Part shown: positions 25,338 through 34,726 of the stretch, one piece after another | Position numbering within the stretch: position 1 is the first letter of the stretch | Layout of the letters: each line of letters begins with the position of its first letter | Translations under genes and position numbers: made by a program | The notes under the pieces: generated by a model | The model's database searches: none | Seen by the model: the letters and a program-made list of their open reading frames with translations, nothing else | What the model was told of the DNA's origin: nothing | Origin: JALYGJ01 sp963781705 | GTDB taxonomy: Bacteria > Chloroflexota > Limnocylindria > Limnocylindrales > CSP1-4 | DNA length: 64,000 nt | Direction of reading: 5' to 3' | NCBI GenBank assembly: GCA_963781705.1 | Contig: CAWAGP010000001.1 | Coordinates: forward strand, 930,001 to 994,000

Positions 25338-27031
25338 TTCATGCACTCTTCCGCGATGGTGAATACGTGGACGTCACCGCCCGCGTCGGTATTGTGCGGG
25401 TCGAAGCACGAGTTGGGTTCCCCATCGAGCAGCGGCGTCGGGAAGACGTCGAAGACTACGACCGTACGGGCGCCGAACGCGCGCGCCAGTTCGAGCACAT
25501 TCGACGCGGGCTCGGGCGGCAGCGCCAGCGTCGGCACGGTCAGCGCATCAGACAACCAGATCGGACGATTTGTCACCACCGGTGCAGTCGAAGGAACTCC
25601 GGCCGCTTCGCGCACCGCCGGCAGGCTGCTGGCCACCTGGTTGACTGAACGCGACTCGTCGGCGGCCTGTCCAGCGGCACCGGTCACCTGGACCAGCGTG
25701 ATCGGCAGGGTCAAGGCGATCAGGGCGGCAGGCGCCAGCCAGGCGTTGTTGCGTTGCCAGCTGCGCCAACGGCCGATTCGGTCGACAAAGAGGTCGCCCC
25801 CGATGACCGCGGCCACGATCAACCCGACCAGCAACGGGCCGGCGGCATGCTGGAACGTGCCCCACAGGGTAGCGATCGGGAACAGGACCGCCGTCACCAC
25901 GAACGTGATGGAGCCGAAGAGGAGCAGCGCGCCCAGCGGCGTACGGAGCGCAGCACGCGGCCTGGAGGAGCGCCGGCGCAGTGCGGTTCCCGATCCCACC
26001 ACGACCGCCGCCAGCCCGATCAGGATGGCCGGTCCACCGGGCACCAGCAGTACGTCGACGAGCTGATAGGCGAGGCCAGCGACGATGTTCGCCGCGATGC
26101 TCAGCGGGCCCTGCGCCGCGAACGCGGCGAACGTGGGCCGTTCGAGGTAAGCGAAGATCTGCTCGTTACTGGTCAGCCACAGGTTGTCACGGATCTGCGT
26201 CGGAAATGGTGTCCCGAAGACGTCCAGGTTGCGCAGCCACCATGGCACTGCAACGAGTGCAGCGGCTGCAGCGACCGCCGCCACCCGGACCAGCAGCTGT
26301 CGGACGGGCGCGTTGGCGGCGAGGGTCACGCCGACGAAGGTGAGTCCGAGGTAGATGGCCTCCATCCGCGTGAGGTAGGCGAGACCGAGGACGATGCCCA
26401 GAGCAAGCAACGCACGCCGGTCGCCGCTGCTGGCGGCGGGCATCATCAGGCATGCACCAACGCCGAGCACGGCAAAGGGCAGCGTCGAGTCGGGCACCGC
26501 GCCCGCCAGCAGGAGAGGCCCGCTTACAGCTGTGAGCAGGCCGGCACCGATGGCTGTCCATGCGCCGCGCCGTGCTGGCAGATCCAGGTACCGGGCTGCC
26601 TCGCGGGCAACCAGCCAGGCGAGCGGCGCCAGGGCAGCGCCGACCAGCGCAAACGCGAGCTGGGCAGCCACGAAGGATGGCCCGAGCGCCGCCATCGGGA
26701 TGGCCGCCAACGCGCTCGCCAACGGCTGCCACAGCTCGAACGCCGGCCGCGGCAGGACCAGCGGCGGCGTCGCGTAACTCCAGATGGCGTCGACGACCAG
26801 GCCGCGGCCGGCGACCAGGTTGCGCGCGACAGCCACGTAATATGCGCTGCCCTCGGTAAGCGGGAAGCGCACTGCGACCACCGTCGCCAGCTGCGTAGCC
26901 GCGGCGATGCAGTAGAGCGCGACTGGCACCGCCCAGCGCCTGCTCGTCAGATGGGCCAGCAGCGACGGCTTGCCCGGCTTCGCGGCCTGCGCGTTGTGCG
27001 CGGTCGTGATCGGCTGCGGCGACGCGGTCAT
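25334..27031 (-). CDS. GT39-like polytopic membrane glycosyltransferase
   Basis: 565 residues with about twelve transmembrane helices and a soluble C-terminal domain. The first exoloop holds an acidic residue (FPLTEGSAYYVAVARNL), as in GT-C enzymes that use polyprenyl-phosphate sugars (PMT, ArnT, YfhO types). The pattern GLVVDAIWSY...ELWQPLAS is shared with the upstream gene at 27028-28698, so the two are tandem paralogues. ATG 27031 overlaps the preceding stop. It stands at the head of the kinase-tad run, which suggests a role in decorating the pilus or the cell surface. Confidence 0.75.
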   Translation of the reverse strand: MTASPQPITTAHNAQAAKPGKPSLLAHLTSRRWAVPVALYCIAAATQLATVVAVRFPLTEGSAYYVAVARNLVAGRGLVVDAIWSYATPPLVLPRPAFELWQPLASALAAIPMAALGPSFVAAQLAFALVGAALAPLAWLVAREAARYLDLPARRGAWTAIGAGLLTAVSGPLLLAGAVPDSTLPFAVLGVGACLMMPAASSGDRRALLALGIVLGLAYLTRMEAIYLGLTFVGVTLAANAPVRQLLVRVAAVAAAAALVAVPWWLRNLDVFGTPFPTQIRDNLWLTSNEQIFAYLERPTFAAFAAQGPLSIAANIVAGLAYQLVDVLLVPGGPAILIGLAAVVVGSGTALRRRSSRPRAALRTPLGALLLFGSITFVVTAVLFPIATLWGTFQHAAGPLLVGLIVAAVIGGDLFVDRIGRWRSWQRNNAWLAPAALIALTLPITLVQVTGAAGQAADESRSVNQVASSLPAVREAAGVPSTAPVVTNRPIWLSDALTVPTLALPPEPASNVLELARAFGARTVVVFDVFPTPLLDGEPNSCFDPHNTDAGGDVHVFTIAEECMK

Positions 27032-28698
27032 TGGGTACATCTCGTGTCGGTCGGTGCCAGACAGACGGCGTACAGAACGGCACCGGGCACAGGAACGGAC
27101 GCCCGGCCGGCGCCGGCCGCCGACGCACGATCCGTGGACGTGGCTACAGGGCTGGACAACCACGTCGGATGCTCGTCGCCGGTCAGGATGGGTGCCAGCG
27201 CCGGCACGATCTGGGCACGCTCGAGCAGCAGCCAGCGCACGTCATAGTCACGCAGCGCCTGTTCGATAACGGGCAGGGTGTCGTTGGGCGTGACAATGCC
27301 CCCGTGGCCGGTCAGCCAGCGCACGGCGCCGGGATCGGCCGACATGACCAGGTCCGTGCCAGCGATGTCCGCGAACGCGCGGGTGACGGCCAGTTGCGGT
27401 GCTCGCACCGCCTGCCACTGGCCGACCGTGGTCAAGGTGCCCATGATCGCCCCGAACAGCGTGACCACCGAGGCGCCGGCGACAAAGACGCGCGTGGCCT
27501 GCGGCGCGTGCCAGCTCGGCCGCCGGCGCGCCGCGGCCTCAACGGCGGCCTCGACGCCCACGATCACCAGCAGGAACGTGTGGGGCAGCAGGGCCGCCGC
27601 CGAGTGAATGAACGTTCCGTGTGGCACATGCACGGCGAACAGCAGCCCGCTCGCGGCGAACAAGGCGCCGGCATAGACGAGAAATGGCGCGAATGCGATG
27701 TCGTGGCGGCGTCGCCACGCTCCGATTACGGCGAAGGGCGCCAGAACGACAACCAGCGGGAGCAGCGCGAACAGGCCCACGGCTGCCGCCAAACCGCCGA
27801 TCCGGCTGGCCAGCAGCGGGCCTGCGCCTTGAGCAAGCCACCCGTTGACTGTGGCCGGATCACCGACGCTGAAGAGCTGGCTGTAGTCCCGCAACCACAG
27901 GATCCCGCTGTCGGCTGACGGCAATGGGCTGCCGAACACGACGTCCTGCCTGACCAGCCACGCTACGACGACCAAGGCAAACGCGAGCGCACAGCCGGTG
28001 ACTGAACGCCAGCCGAGCAACGACCCGGTGGGCAGTCTGGAACGCCATAGATCACGTACCCCGACCAGCGCAAATGGCAGTCCGAGGAGGACGCCGTCGG
28101 AGCGCGCCAATGCGGCCAGCCCGACCAGGGCGCCGCCAACCACGAACGCTCGGCGATCGCCGCGCAGACCGCGCGCGCACAGCCACAGGCTGCCCGCGCC
28201 GAGCGTGATGAACAGCCCGAAGTTGTCGGGTTGCGAGAAGTACGGTGTTAGGGCGCCAGGTGCGGCGACCATCAGCGCGGCAGCCACAGCTGAGCTCCGG
28301 CTGAACTGCGCATCGCGCGCGATCCAGAACGTCAACGGCGCCGCCAGAGCGCCGATGATCCAGAACGGCAGCATGGCCGCCAGCGGCGTTGCACCGAGCA
28401 CCCAGATGAAGGGAACCTGGACCAACTCGGCCAGCGGCATCCAATGCGCGTTGGCCGCGATCGGCAGGGTGGCCTGGGTGGGTAGCCGGCCGCCGACGTC
28501 GACGAAGTTCCAGATGTAGTCAACGGTCAGTCCATGGCCCGCGGCCAGCTGCTGCGCGACGTTGGCGTAGTAGTAGCTGTCGGGGTACGCCGGGCCCGTG
28601 AACAGGGCGCCAACGACCGCGCGAACCAGCAGGGCAGCGACAAACAGGACCACGGGGATCATGCGCTGGTGCAGGCTAGCAACGGCCGTCCCGGTCAC
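27028..28698 (-). CDS. GT39-like polytopic membrane glycosyltransferase
   Basis: 556 residues, about eleven transmembrane helices. The first exoloop reads GPAYPDSYYYANVAQQLAAG, with the Asp expected for catalysis, followed by GLTVDYIWNFVDVGG and HWMPLAELV. The last 130 residues are a soluble domain. It starts at GTG 28698 and is the first gene of the leftward run to the Tad pilus. Its divergent neighbour at 28755 is another polyprenyl-sugar enzyme. Substrate unknown. Confidence 0.75.
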   Translation of the reverse strand: MTGTAVASLHQRMIPVVLFVAALLVRAVVGALFTGPAYPDSYYYANVAQQLAAGHGLTVDYIWNFVDVGGRLPTQATLPIAANAHWMPLAELVQVPFIWVLGATPLAAMLPFWIIGALAAPLTFWIARDAQFSRSSAVAAALMVAAPGALTPYFSQPDNFGLFITLGAGSLWLCARGLRGDRRAFVVGGALVGLAALARSDGVLLGLPFALVGVRDLWRSRLPTGSLLGWRSVTGCALAFALVVVAWLVRQDVVFGSPLPSADSGILWLRDYSQLFSVGDPATVNGWLAQGAGPLLASRIGGLAAAVGLFALLPLVVVLAPFAVIGAWRRRHDIAFAPFLVYAGALFAASGLLFAVHVPHGTFIHSAAALLPHTFLLVIVGVEAAVEAAARRRPSWHAPQATRVFVAGASVVTLFGAIMGTLTTVGQWQAVRAPQLAVTRAFADIAGTDLVMSADPGAVRWLTGHGGIVTPNDTLPVIEQALRDYDVRWLLLERAQIVPALAPILTGDEHPTWLSSPVATSTDRASAAGAGRASVPVPGAVLYAVCLAPTDTRCTQ

Positions 28699-28754
28699 GC
28701 ACCCGTACTAATTGCCTATCCAGCATTGAGCGGAGCCGTCGGTAGCCTCCGGGC

Positions 28755-29636
28755 GTGATGTCCGACCGCGGCACCTGGCTTCGTCGAACGCTGCGTGACG
28801 CCGCCATCGTCGCCGGCCTCGTCTTTGCTGTCTACCTGTTCACTGTCTCGGCCGCCCAGAAGGGCTCGCTCGGATTTGATGTCGTCGCCTATTGGCGCCT
28901 CGACCTGGCCGCTCCCTACCACGGGTCAGTGGGCGATCTGGGGTTCTTCCCCTACTCGCCAGCCATCGCCCTGCTCATGGCCCCGTTCACGGTGTTGCCA
29001 TGGCTGGTCTACGTGGCCGGCTGGTACGCGTTGCTGGGCGCGGCACTCGTTTACATGGGCCGTCGATCGACGCTGCTGCTGCTCGCCTTTCCGCCCGTGG
29101 CCGTCGAGCTGTACCACGGCAATATCCACCTGCTCATCGCCGCAGCGATCGTGCTCGGGTTCCGCTATCCGGCAGCGTGGTCGTTCGTGTTGCTGACCAA
29201 GGTCACGCCCGGCATCGGCCTGCTGTGGTTCGTCGCACGGCGGGAGTGGCGCTCGCTGGCCATCGCGCTCGCCGCGACCGGCGCGATCGTGGCCGTCACC
29301 GCGGTCGTGCTACCCAGCCAGTGGACCGCCTGGCTGAGCATGCTCGTTAGCGACGTGGGCACGCCGCCGCCGTGGCCGGCGCTGCCCGTCCCGCTGTGGT
29401 TGCGACTGCCGGTCGCGGCCGCGGTGGTGTGGTGGGGGGCCCACCGTGGCGCGCGCTGGACCGTGCCGATCGCGGCGGCGCTCTCCGTGCCCGCCCTATG
29501 GCCCGGCGCGTTCGCGATAGTCGCGGCGTGCTGGCCCCTGCGCCACCGGATTGCGGAAGGAAGTGCGGCCGAGCCCGGCTACCATGCGCCAGATGCCGGA
29601 CTCCGAGGAAGCAAACCCCAGCCAGCCGCGGCCTAG
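28755..29636 (+). CDS. GT87-like (DUF2029) membrane glycosyltransferase
   Basis: 293 residues, eight or nine helices. GFDVVAYWRLDLAAPYHG in the first exoloop provides the acidic residue, and PYSPAIALLMAPFTVLPW and ELYHGNIHLLIAAAIVLGFRYP match GT87 enzymes. A GTG at 28755 and an ATG at 28758 are both possible. The gene is divergent from the GT39 pair across a 56-bp gap and overlaps the following GT2 gene, so it is probably translated together with it. Confidence 0.75.
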   Translation: MMSDRGTWLRRTLRDAAIVAGLVFAVYLFTVSAAQKGSLGFDVVAYWRLDLAAPYHGSVGDLGFFPYSPAIALLMAPFTVLPWLVYVAGWYALLGAALVYMGRRSTLLLLAFPPVAVELYHGNIHLLIAAAIVLGFRYPAAWSFVLLTKVTPGIGLLWFVARREWRSLAIALAATGAIVAVTAVVLPSQWTAWLSMLVSDVGTPPPWPALPVPLWLRLPVAAAVVWWGAHRGARWTVPIAAALSVPALWPGAFAIVAACWPLRHRIAEGSAAEPGYHAPDAGLRGSKPQPAAA

Positions 29637-30390
29637 CGTCACCCTGGTCCTGCCCGCGTACAACGAATCAGCGCGCATTGGACCTGCCCTGGACGACCTG
29701 TTCGGATATCTGGACGGCCGGACCCAGCCGCGTGACGGAGGGCGGTCGGCGAACGACATGGGCGACGTTGAAGTGCTGCTGGTCGACGATGGCAGCACGG
29801 ACGACACGATCTCCATCGTCGAGCATCGACCAGAAGTGGCGCAGGGTCGGCTCAAGGTGCTGCGCCGACCGCACGGCGGGAAGGGCGCGGCAGTGCGTGC
29901 GGGCATGCTCGCTGCAGAGTGCGACTACGTGCTCTTCGCCGACGCAGACCTGGCCACGCCGCCGGACCAGATGCCGCTGCTGACCGAGGCGCTGCTCGAT
30001 CACGACGTCGCACTGGGCAGTCGGGTGCAGCCCGACGGCAGCGATCGGCGCTCCACGCAGCCTGCCTATCGGCGGTTGGTGGGCCGAATGTTCCACTCGC
30101 TCGCTGCCCTGTGGGTTACCGGGCCAGTCCCCGATACCCAATGCGGCTTCAAGGGCTTCACGCGTGCCGCAGCAGATGACCTGTTCGGCCGCCAGGTAAT
30201 CACCAGCATCGTCTTCGATGCCGAGATCATTCACCTCGCCCGTCGGCGCGGCTACTCGATCGCCATCGTGGCGGTGCAGTGGTCGGACAAGCGCGGCTCG
30301 CGCATGCGCCTACGGCCTGGCCTGGCGTTGCAGGTGCTTGCCGACCTGGTGCGTATCCCGCTCATCCATCGGCGCGACTCGCGGGCCTGA
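29584..30390 (+). CDS. Family 2 glycosyltransferase, dolichyl-phosphate sugar synthase-like
   Basis: About 268 residues of GT-A fold: VTLVLPAYNESARIGPAL, the UDP/GDP-sugar-binding VLLVDDGSTDDT, the metal-binding DADLATPPDQM (DxD) and GPVPDTQCGFKGFTR, typical of ALG5/DPM1-type enzymes that load a sugar onto a polyprenyl phosphate. There is no C-terminal membrane anchor. The product would be the donor used by the GT39 and GT87 enzymes around it. The start is uncertain (ATG 29584 or 29593, TTG 29551), all inside the end of the previous gene. Confidence 0.87.
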   Translation: MRQMPDSEEANPSQPRPSVTLVLPAYNESARIGPALDDLFGYLDGRTQPRDGGRSANDMGDVEVLLVDDGSTDDTISIVEHRPEVAQGRLKVLRRPHGGKGAAVRAGMLAAECDYVLFADADLATPPDQMPLLTEALLDHDVALGSRVQPDGSDRRSTQPAYRRLVGRMFHSLAALWVTGPVPDTQCGFKGFTRAAADDLFGRQVITSIVFDAEIIHLARRRGYSIAIVAVQWSDKRGSRMRLRPGLALQVLADLVRIPLIHRRDSRA

Positions 30391-30467
30391 TTTCGCCAGT
30401 CCGCGTAACCGATGCTAGAGTGCGAAGCGGTTCGCATGACTGTCTCAACCCACTGATCCCGCCCGTC

Positions 30468-31661
30468 TTGTCATCGCTGTCGATCGCTCCCCGCGCAGGC
30501 AGCTCATCGGCGCTGGTCGCCAGGCCCGTCGATTTCGCGGACATCCCTCGATCTGACTGGGATCGCCTGCTAGCGCTCACTCCTGCCGCGTCGCCGTTCG
30601 CCCGCTGGACGTTTCATCGGGCCTGGTGGGACGCGTACGGCGCGACCGCTCACGCGCAGTACCTGGTCTGCCACCGGGCGGAGGACGGCCCTGCCGCGCC
30701 AGAAGGTCCGCCGGTGGCGATCGTGCCCTTGATGCACCGCCACGCCGTCGAGCCTGGAGATGAGCCGACGCACACCTTCCTGCGCCACCGTGAGCACGAG
30801 CTCGATAGCACGGTGGTGGCACCCGAAGCCAAGACCATCTATTTCGCGGCTAGCTATCACGCCGACTACGCGACCATCCTGGCGGCCCCCGACGACCTGC
30901 CGGCCGTCGCGACCGCGCTCGTGGATGTCCTGACCGGCCCCCCCGACCTGGCTCACGGCAGCCAGCCGTGGGACGCTCTCGACCTGCGTCGCCTGCGCAC
31001 CGGCGACCCGGCACTGCTCGCCCTCGAAGGTGCGTTTCGATCGGCAGCAGATGGGCAGCGCTGGGACGTGCAGCGCGAGCTCGAGGACGTATGCCCGGTG
31101 ATCAGCGCGCCGAGTGGCGATTGGGACGAGTACCTGGCCACGCTCGATAAGAGCGCCCGCCACGAGATCCGCCGCAAGCTCCGCCGAGCGGCCACTGTGG
31201 GGCCCCTGTCGATCGAGGTGGCCGCGCCCAGCGACGAGGCAGTCGGTCACTTCATCACGCTCCACCGCGCGCGCTTCGGCGAAGAGGGCCTGTTTCCCAG
31301 TGGCGCCGGCGGCGCGCGCAGCGAGTTGTTCATCCGCCGCCTGGGAGAACTGGAGCGTGCCGAGCCGGACGGTGGCCAGATGCGCGTCGCGCTGGTCCGC
31401 TGCGGAGAGCGAATCGTCTACGTGGCGGTCGCGTTCGATGACGGGGCGACGTGTTACCTGTACAACGCCGGCATGGACCCCGAAGCTTCGCTCGCGTCAC
31501 CCGGCATCACCGGGACGGCGCTGTACCTGCAGGACCGTCTCGCCGCCGGTCGCCGGCGGTTCGATTTCCTGCGCGGCGATGAGCCCTACAAGTACGAGTG
31601 GGGAGCAGTTGACGAGCCGATCGAGCGGCTCGTCGTCCAGCGCGAGGGTTCGGCCGAGTGA
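30468..31661 (+). CDS. FemAB/CelD-like GNAT-fold acyltransferase
   Basis: About 397 residues. It has the FemAB-related layout: SPFARWTFHRAWWDAYG at the N-terminus, KSARHEIRRKLRRA in the middle, and a C-terminal GNAT domain with FITLHRARFGEEGLF and YNAGMDPEASLASPGITGTALYLQD. Relatives act in polysaccharide or peptidoglycan modification. The start is unclear: TTG 30468 or GTG 30420 fit; no good ribosome binding site precedes either. The end overlaps the GT4 gene as GTGA. Confidence 0.75.
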   Translation: MSSLSIAPRAGSSSALVARPVDFADIPRSDWDRLLALTPAASPFARWTFHRAWWDAYGATAHAQYLVCHRAEDGPAAPEGPPVAIVPLMHRHAVEPGDEPTHTFLRHREHELDSTVVAPEAKTIYFAASYHADYATILAAPDDLPAVATALVDVLTGPPDLAHGSQPWDALDLRRLRTGDPALLALEGAFRSAADGQRWDVQRELEDVCPVISAPSGDWDEYLATLDKSARHEIRRKLRRAATVGPLSIEVAAPSDEAVGHFITLHRARFGEEGLFPSGAGGARSELFIRRLGELERAEPDGGQMRVALVRCGERIVYVAVAFDDGATCYLYNAGMDPEASLASPGITGTALYLQDRLAAGRRRFDFLRGDEPYKYEWGAVDEPIERLVVQREGSAE

Positions 31662-32857
31662 CGATTGCAGTGACCCAGGTCATGGCCAGCGGCGCCGGCG
31701 GCGGCGCGCAGGTGCACGTCCAGAACCTGGCCGCCGGTCTCGATCCGGCGCTCTTCGATGTCGTCGTGATCAGCCTGTCCGACGGTCCGGCGGTGCGCCG
31801 CCTGCGCGCCGCCGGCGTGACCGTCCATGTCGTCGACGAGCCTGACGACGCACCCGCCCTGGCGCGCGTAACCGAGCTGCTGCTCGAGCGACCGCCCGAG
31901 GTCGTCCACAATCACATGTTCCGGGCGGAAGTAGTCGGCACGCGTGCGGCCATGGCCATTTCGGAGCTGGGCCTGCCGCGGCCGTTCATCGTCGGCACGG
32001 TTCATTCGAGCCGGGTGAGAAGCGAAGAGGACCGCGCGCTCATGCGACGGCTCACGCCATCGATGGACCGCCTGATCGCGGTCAGTCGGGCGATCGAGTC
32101 CAAGCTCGTCGCCGAGGGGCGGACCGGCGCGCCGGTGGAGCTCATCTACAACGGCGTCGATCTTAAGCGCTACAGCTACACGGAAGCGTGCTGCACGCTG
32201 CCCGAGGAGTACGGCTTCCCCGAAGGCGCGCCGCTCGTAGGCGTGGTGGCACGGCTCGAACCGGAGAAGGGCCATCGCACGCTGATCGAGTCGTGGCCGC
32301 AGGTGCTACGGAAGGTTCCTGAGGCACGGCTGCTGATCGTTGGCGAAGGCAGCCAGCGCCCGATTCTGGAGGCCCAGGCGGCTGAGTTGGAGCTGCTCGG
32401 CGAGGAGTGCTCGGCCGATCGCTGTGTAGGCACGCGAGGGGCGCGACCAGGCGCCAAGGTGCTCTTCACCGGGCTGCGCGACGACGTGCCCGCCGTCACC
32501 GCGGCGCTGGACGTGTCTGTGCTGCCGTCGTATCGCGAGGCTCAGGGACTGGTGCTGCTGGAGGCGATGGCGCTCCGCCGACCGGTGGTCGCGACCTCAG
32601 TCGGGGGAGTGCCCGAAATGATCGAGGATGGCCACACGGGACTGCTCGTGCCGCCGCGTGATCCGGACGCGCTGGCGCACGCCATCGTCCGCCTACTGAC
32701 CGATCACCCGCTGGCGGACACCGTCGCCCGCGCTGGCCACGACTTCGTGCATGCCAACTTCTCGCTCGATCACATGATCAGCGCGGTCAGCCAGATCTAC
32801 CTCCACGGCAGCACCGTAGTCCACGAGCGCGCAGAGCCGACTCGTACCGCTGCCTGA
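31658..32857 (+). CDS. GT4 family glycosyltransferase
   Basis: 399-residue GT-B enzyme. The N-terminal GASGAGGGAQVHVQNLAAGLD-like glycine loop, ELIYNGVDLKRY in the interdomain region, GVVARLEPEKGHRTLI and the nucleotide-sugar-binding EAQGLVLLEAMALRRPVVAT (E-x7-E) are all visible. It retains both catalytic halves and transfers a sugar from a nucleotide donor to a lipid or glycan in the cytoplasm. GTG 31658 overlaps the previous stop. Confidence 0.9.
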   Translation: MTIAVTQVMASGAGGGAQVHVQNLAAGLDPALFDVVVISLSDGPAVRRLRAAGVTVHVVDEPDDAPALARVTELLLERPPEVVHNHMFRAEVVGTRAAMAISELGLPRPFIVGTVHSSRVRSEEDRALMRRLTPSMDRLIAVSRAIESKLVAEGRTGAPVELIYNGVDLKRYSYTEACCTLPEEYGFPEGAPLVGVVARLEPEKGHRTLIESWPQVLRKVPEARLLIVGEGSQRPILEAQAAELELLGEECSADRCVGTRGARPGAKVLFTGLRDDVPAVTAALDVSVLPSYREAQGLVLLEAMALRRPVVATSVGGVPEMIEDGHTGLLVPPRDPDALAHAIVRLLTDHPLADTVARAGHDFVHANFSLDHMISAVSQIYLHGSTVVHERAEPTRTAA

Positions 32858-32880
32858 CCAGCGGCAGTCCGGCCCAGCCG

Positions 32881-33984
32881 CTATGGCTTGACTGTCGCCC
32901 AGTACCGCTCCGCATAACCGCGCACACCGCCAGCGAGCGCGATCCGCGAGTGATAGCCGGCCAGATCGTCAAGCATCGATTGCTCCGATTCGAATAGCCG
33001 TTGAATCTGGCTGGCGTAGATATTGATGCCGGCCGCCTTGCGGTCGAACACGTCGGTGATGTCGGAGTATTGCGCATGCAGTCCGATGTCCTCGGGCACG
33101 TCCAGTTCCACGGCCGAGCCGCCCCTTGGCTCGCCCCCGCCGAAGTTGGCCGGTCCGGCGAAGTCGTTCCACCACGCGTACGGGAAGTCCTCGTAGAACG
33201 ACAGACGGCCGACGAAGCTGCGCGCAGGCATGACCCACCGGCGGCCCTCGGCGAGCAGCGCCAGGCCGACCTCGCGGCACAGCTGGTGATCGACATGACC
33301 GCCGACGCCGAGCGGGAAGTAGACCATCTGTGGCTCGAGCCGCATGATTTCGGTCCGCAGCAGGTCATAGGGTGGCAGGTCGTCCTCGCGCACTGAGCCC
33401 AGCAACTGCGCGTCACCCTCGTAGCCGCGGTAGACCGCGTCGGGCAGGTCGAGGAACACAGCCGACAACTCGGCGAAGAATGCGTAGCGTTCCTCTTCCG
33501 CTTTGCGGATCTGCATCGCGTCGGCGGCCGCGAAGTCGACCGGCACCAGGCTGCCTTGGCCGCCGACGGTATCTGCAATCGGACGCGACTCGGTTTCAAG
33601 GTTGGTGACATTGGCGCTGCGCGTCCACGCCGCGCGCTGCCAGAACTGACGCGCCTGGGTGTTGGCCCGCTGCTGCGTCATCTCGATTCGCTCCGGGTCG
33701 GCCATCCAGGGCGGTGCGGCTGCGCCGGGCGTGACCGCAGCCTCAACCGGGAAGTCGGGCGCGATGTTGCTCGGGCGGAATGCTTCGGTCAGCGGCCAAT
33801 TGGCCTTCGAACCGAAGCCCAGCGCCGCGCGCTGATACTCGGTCACACCGCCGGTGGTCGCGCCGCTGCCCGAGTAGACGTTGATGATGGCGACGTTCTG
33901 GCCGAGTTCGCGCAGGCTGGCGACCAGCCCGCCGCACGACAACGCGATATCGTCGGGATGGGGCGAGATGAAGACGTGGGTCAT
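32881..33984 (-). CDS. LmbE/PIG-L family N-acetylglucosamine deacetylase-like protein
   Basis: 367 residues. The zinc motif HPDDIALSCGG is at the very N-terminus and the third ligand lies in GVGGHVDHQLCREVG. The family removes acetyl groups from GlcNAc-type sugars (MshB, PIG-L, lincomycin enzymes). A longer insert between the two motifs, and a 100-residue C-terminal part of no clear similarity, make the substrate unpredictable. It converges on the GT4 gene 24 bp away. Confidence 0.88.
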   Translation of the reverse strand: MTHVFISPHPDDIALSCGGLVASLRELGQNVAIINVYSGSGATTGGVTEYQRAALGFGSKANWPLTEAFRPSNIAPDFPVEAAVTPGAAAPPWMADPERIEMTQQRANTQARQFWQRAAWTRSANVTNLETESRPIADTVGGQGSLVPVDFAAADAMQIRKAEEERYAFFAELSAVFLDLPDAVYRGYEGDAQLLGSVREDDLPPYDLLRTEIMRLEPQMVYFPLGVGGHVDHQLCREVGLALLAEGRRWVMPARSFVGRLSFYEDFPYAWWNDFAGPANFGGGEPRGGSAVELDVPEDIGLHAQYSDITDVFDRKAAGINIYASQIQRLFESEQSMLDDLAGYHSRIALAGGVRGYAERYWATVKP

Positions 33985-34016
33985 CGCAGCGACAGGCTCA
34001 TCGGCGGCCGAGCATA

Positions 34017-34691
34017 TCAGCGCTCGCCAAAGCCATGCTCGCCGAGTAGCGGCACAAACACCGCCGGTTCCATCGACTCGCGCGAGAAACCTTCCGCGGT
34101 TGGACGGACGATCACGATTTCCTGTTGCCAGCGCGGGCCGACGGGGATGACCAGCCGCCCGTCGGGCAACAGCTGCTCGACCAAAGGCTGCGGTATCTCG
34201 GGTGCCGCCGCACCGACGACTATGGCCGCGAACGGCGCCTCGCCCGGCGCCCCGCGGCTGCCGTCACCAACGATCACGTCAATGTCGTAGCCGAGCGACT
34301 CGAGCCGTTGCCGCGCGTCCTCGGCCAACGCCGTGTCGAGCTCGATGGAGATGACGCGTGCGCCCATCTCGGCCAGCACTGCTGCCTGGTAGCCAGAGCC
34401 GGTGCCGACATCGAGCACCTTGGGACGCTCTCCGCCGTGTGCAACCAGCCAGGCGGGCAGGGCCAGCGCCTCTGTCATGTGCGCCACGATGTAAGGCTGG
34501 CTGATCGTCTGGCCGTGGCCGATTGATAGTGCTCCGTCCTCGTAGGCGCGGCTAACCATGTCAGACGGCACAAAGCGCGGGCGTGGCACTGTTCGCATCG
34601 CGCGCAGTACGGCCGGATCTTGAATCCCACGCCGTTCGAGTTGTACAGCCGCCCAGTCGCCACCGTTCGAGCGGTTCAGCCATCGGCGCAC
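34017..34691 (-). CDS. pcm: Protein-L-isoaspartate O-methyltransferase
   Basis: 224 residues. It repairs isoaspartyl residues in aged proteins, using S-adenosylmethionine. Family motifs in order are RTVPRPRFVP, SIGHGQTISQPYIVAHMTEAL, the SAM loop VLDVGTGSGYQAAVLAEMG, the acidic VISIELD, and PFAAIVVGAAAPEIPQPLVEQL. Full length for the family. Confidence 0.95.
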   Translation of the reverse strand: MRRWLNRSNGGDWAAVQLERRGIQDPAVLRAMRTVPRPRFVPSDMVSRAYEDGALSIGHGQTISQPYIVAHMTEALALPAWLVAHGGERPKVLDVGTGSGYQAAVLAEMGARVISIELDTALAEDARQRLESLGYDIDVIVGDGSRGAPGEAPFAAIVVGAAAPEIPQPLVEQLLPDGRLVIPVGPRWQQEIVIVRPTAEGFSRESMEPAVFVPLLGEHGFGER

Positions 34692-34726
34692 TGGTGTGTA
34701 CCCGCGCGCCGTCTGCTCGTGCCCCG

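Noticed and set aside
24495..26066. A 523-codon open frame on the plus strand
   Set aside because: It covers the complement of the histidine kinase and glycosyltransferase genes, with no recognisable motif and abnormal Arg/Ser content.
25754..27247. A 497-codon open frame on the plus strand
   Set aside because: It lies opposite two membrane glycosyltransferases, has an Arg/Gln/Asp-rich composition with no domain, and arises from high GC on the opposite strand.
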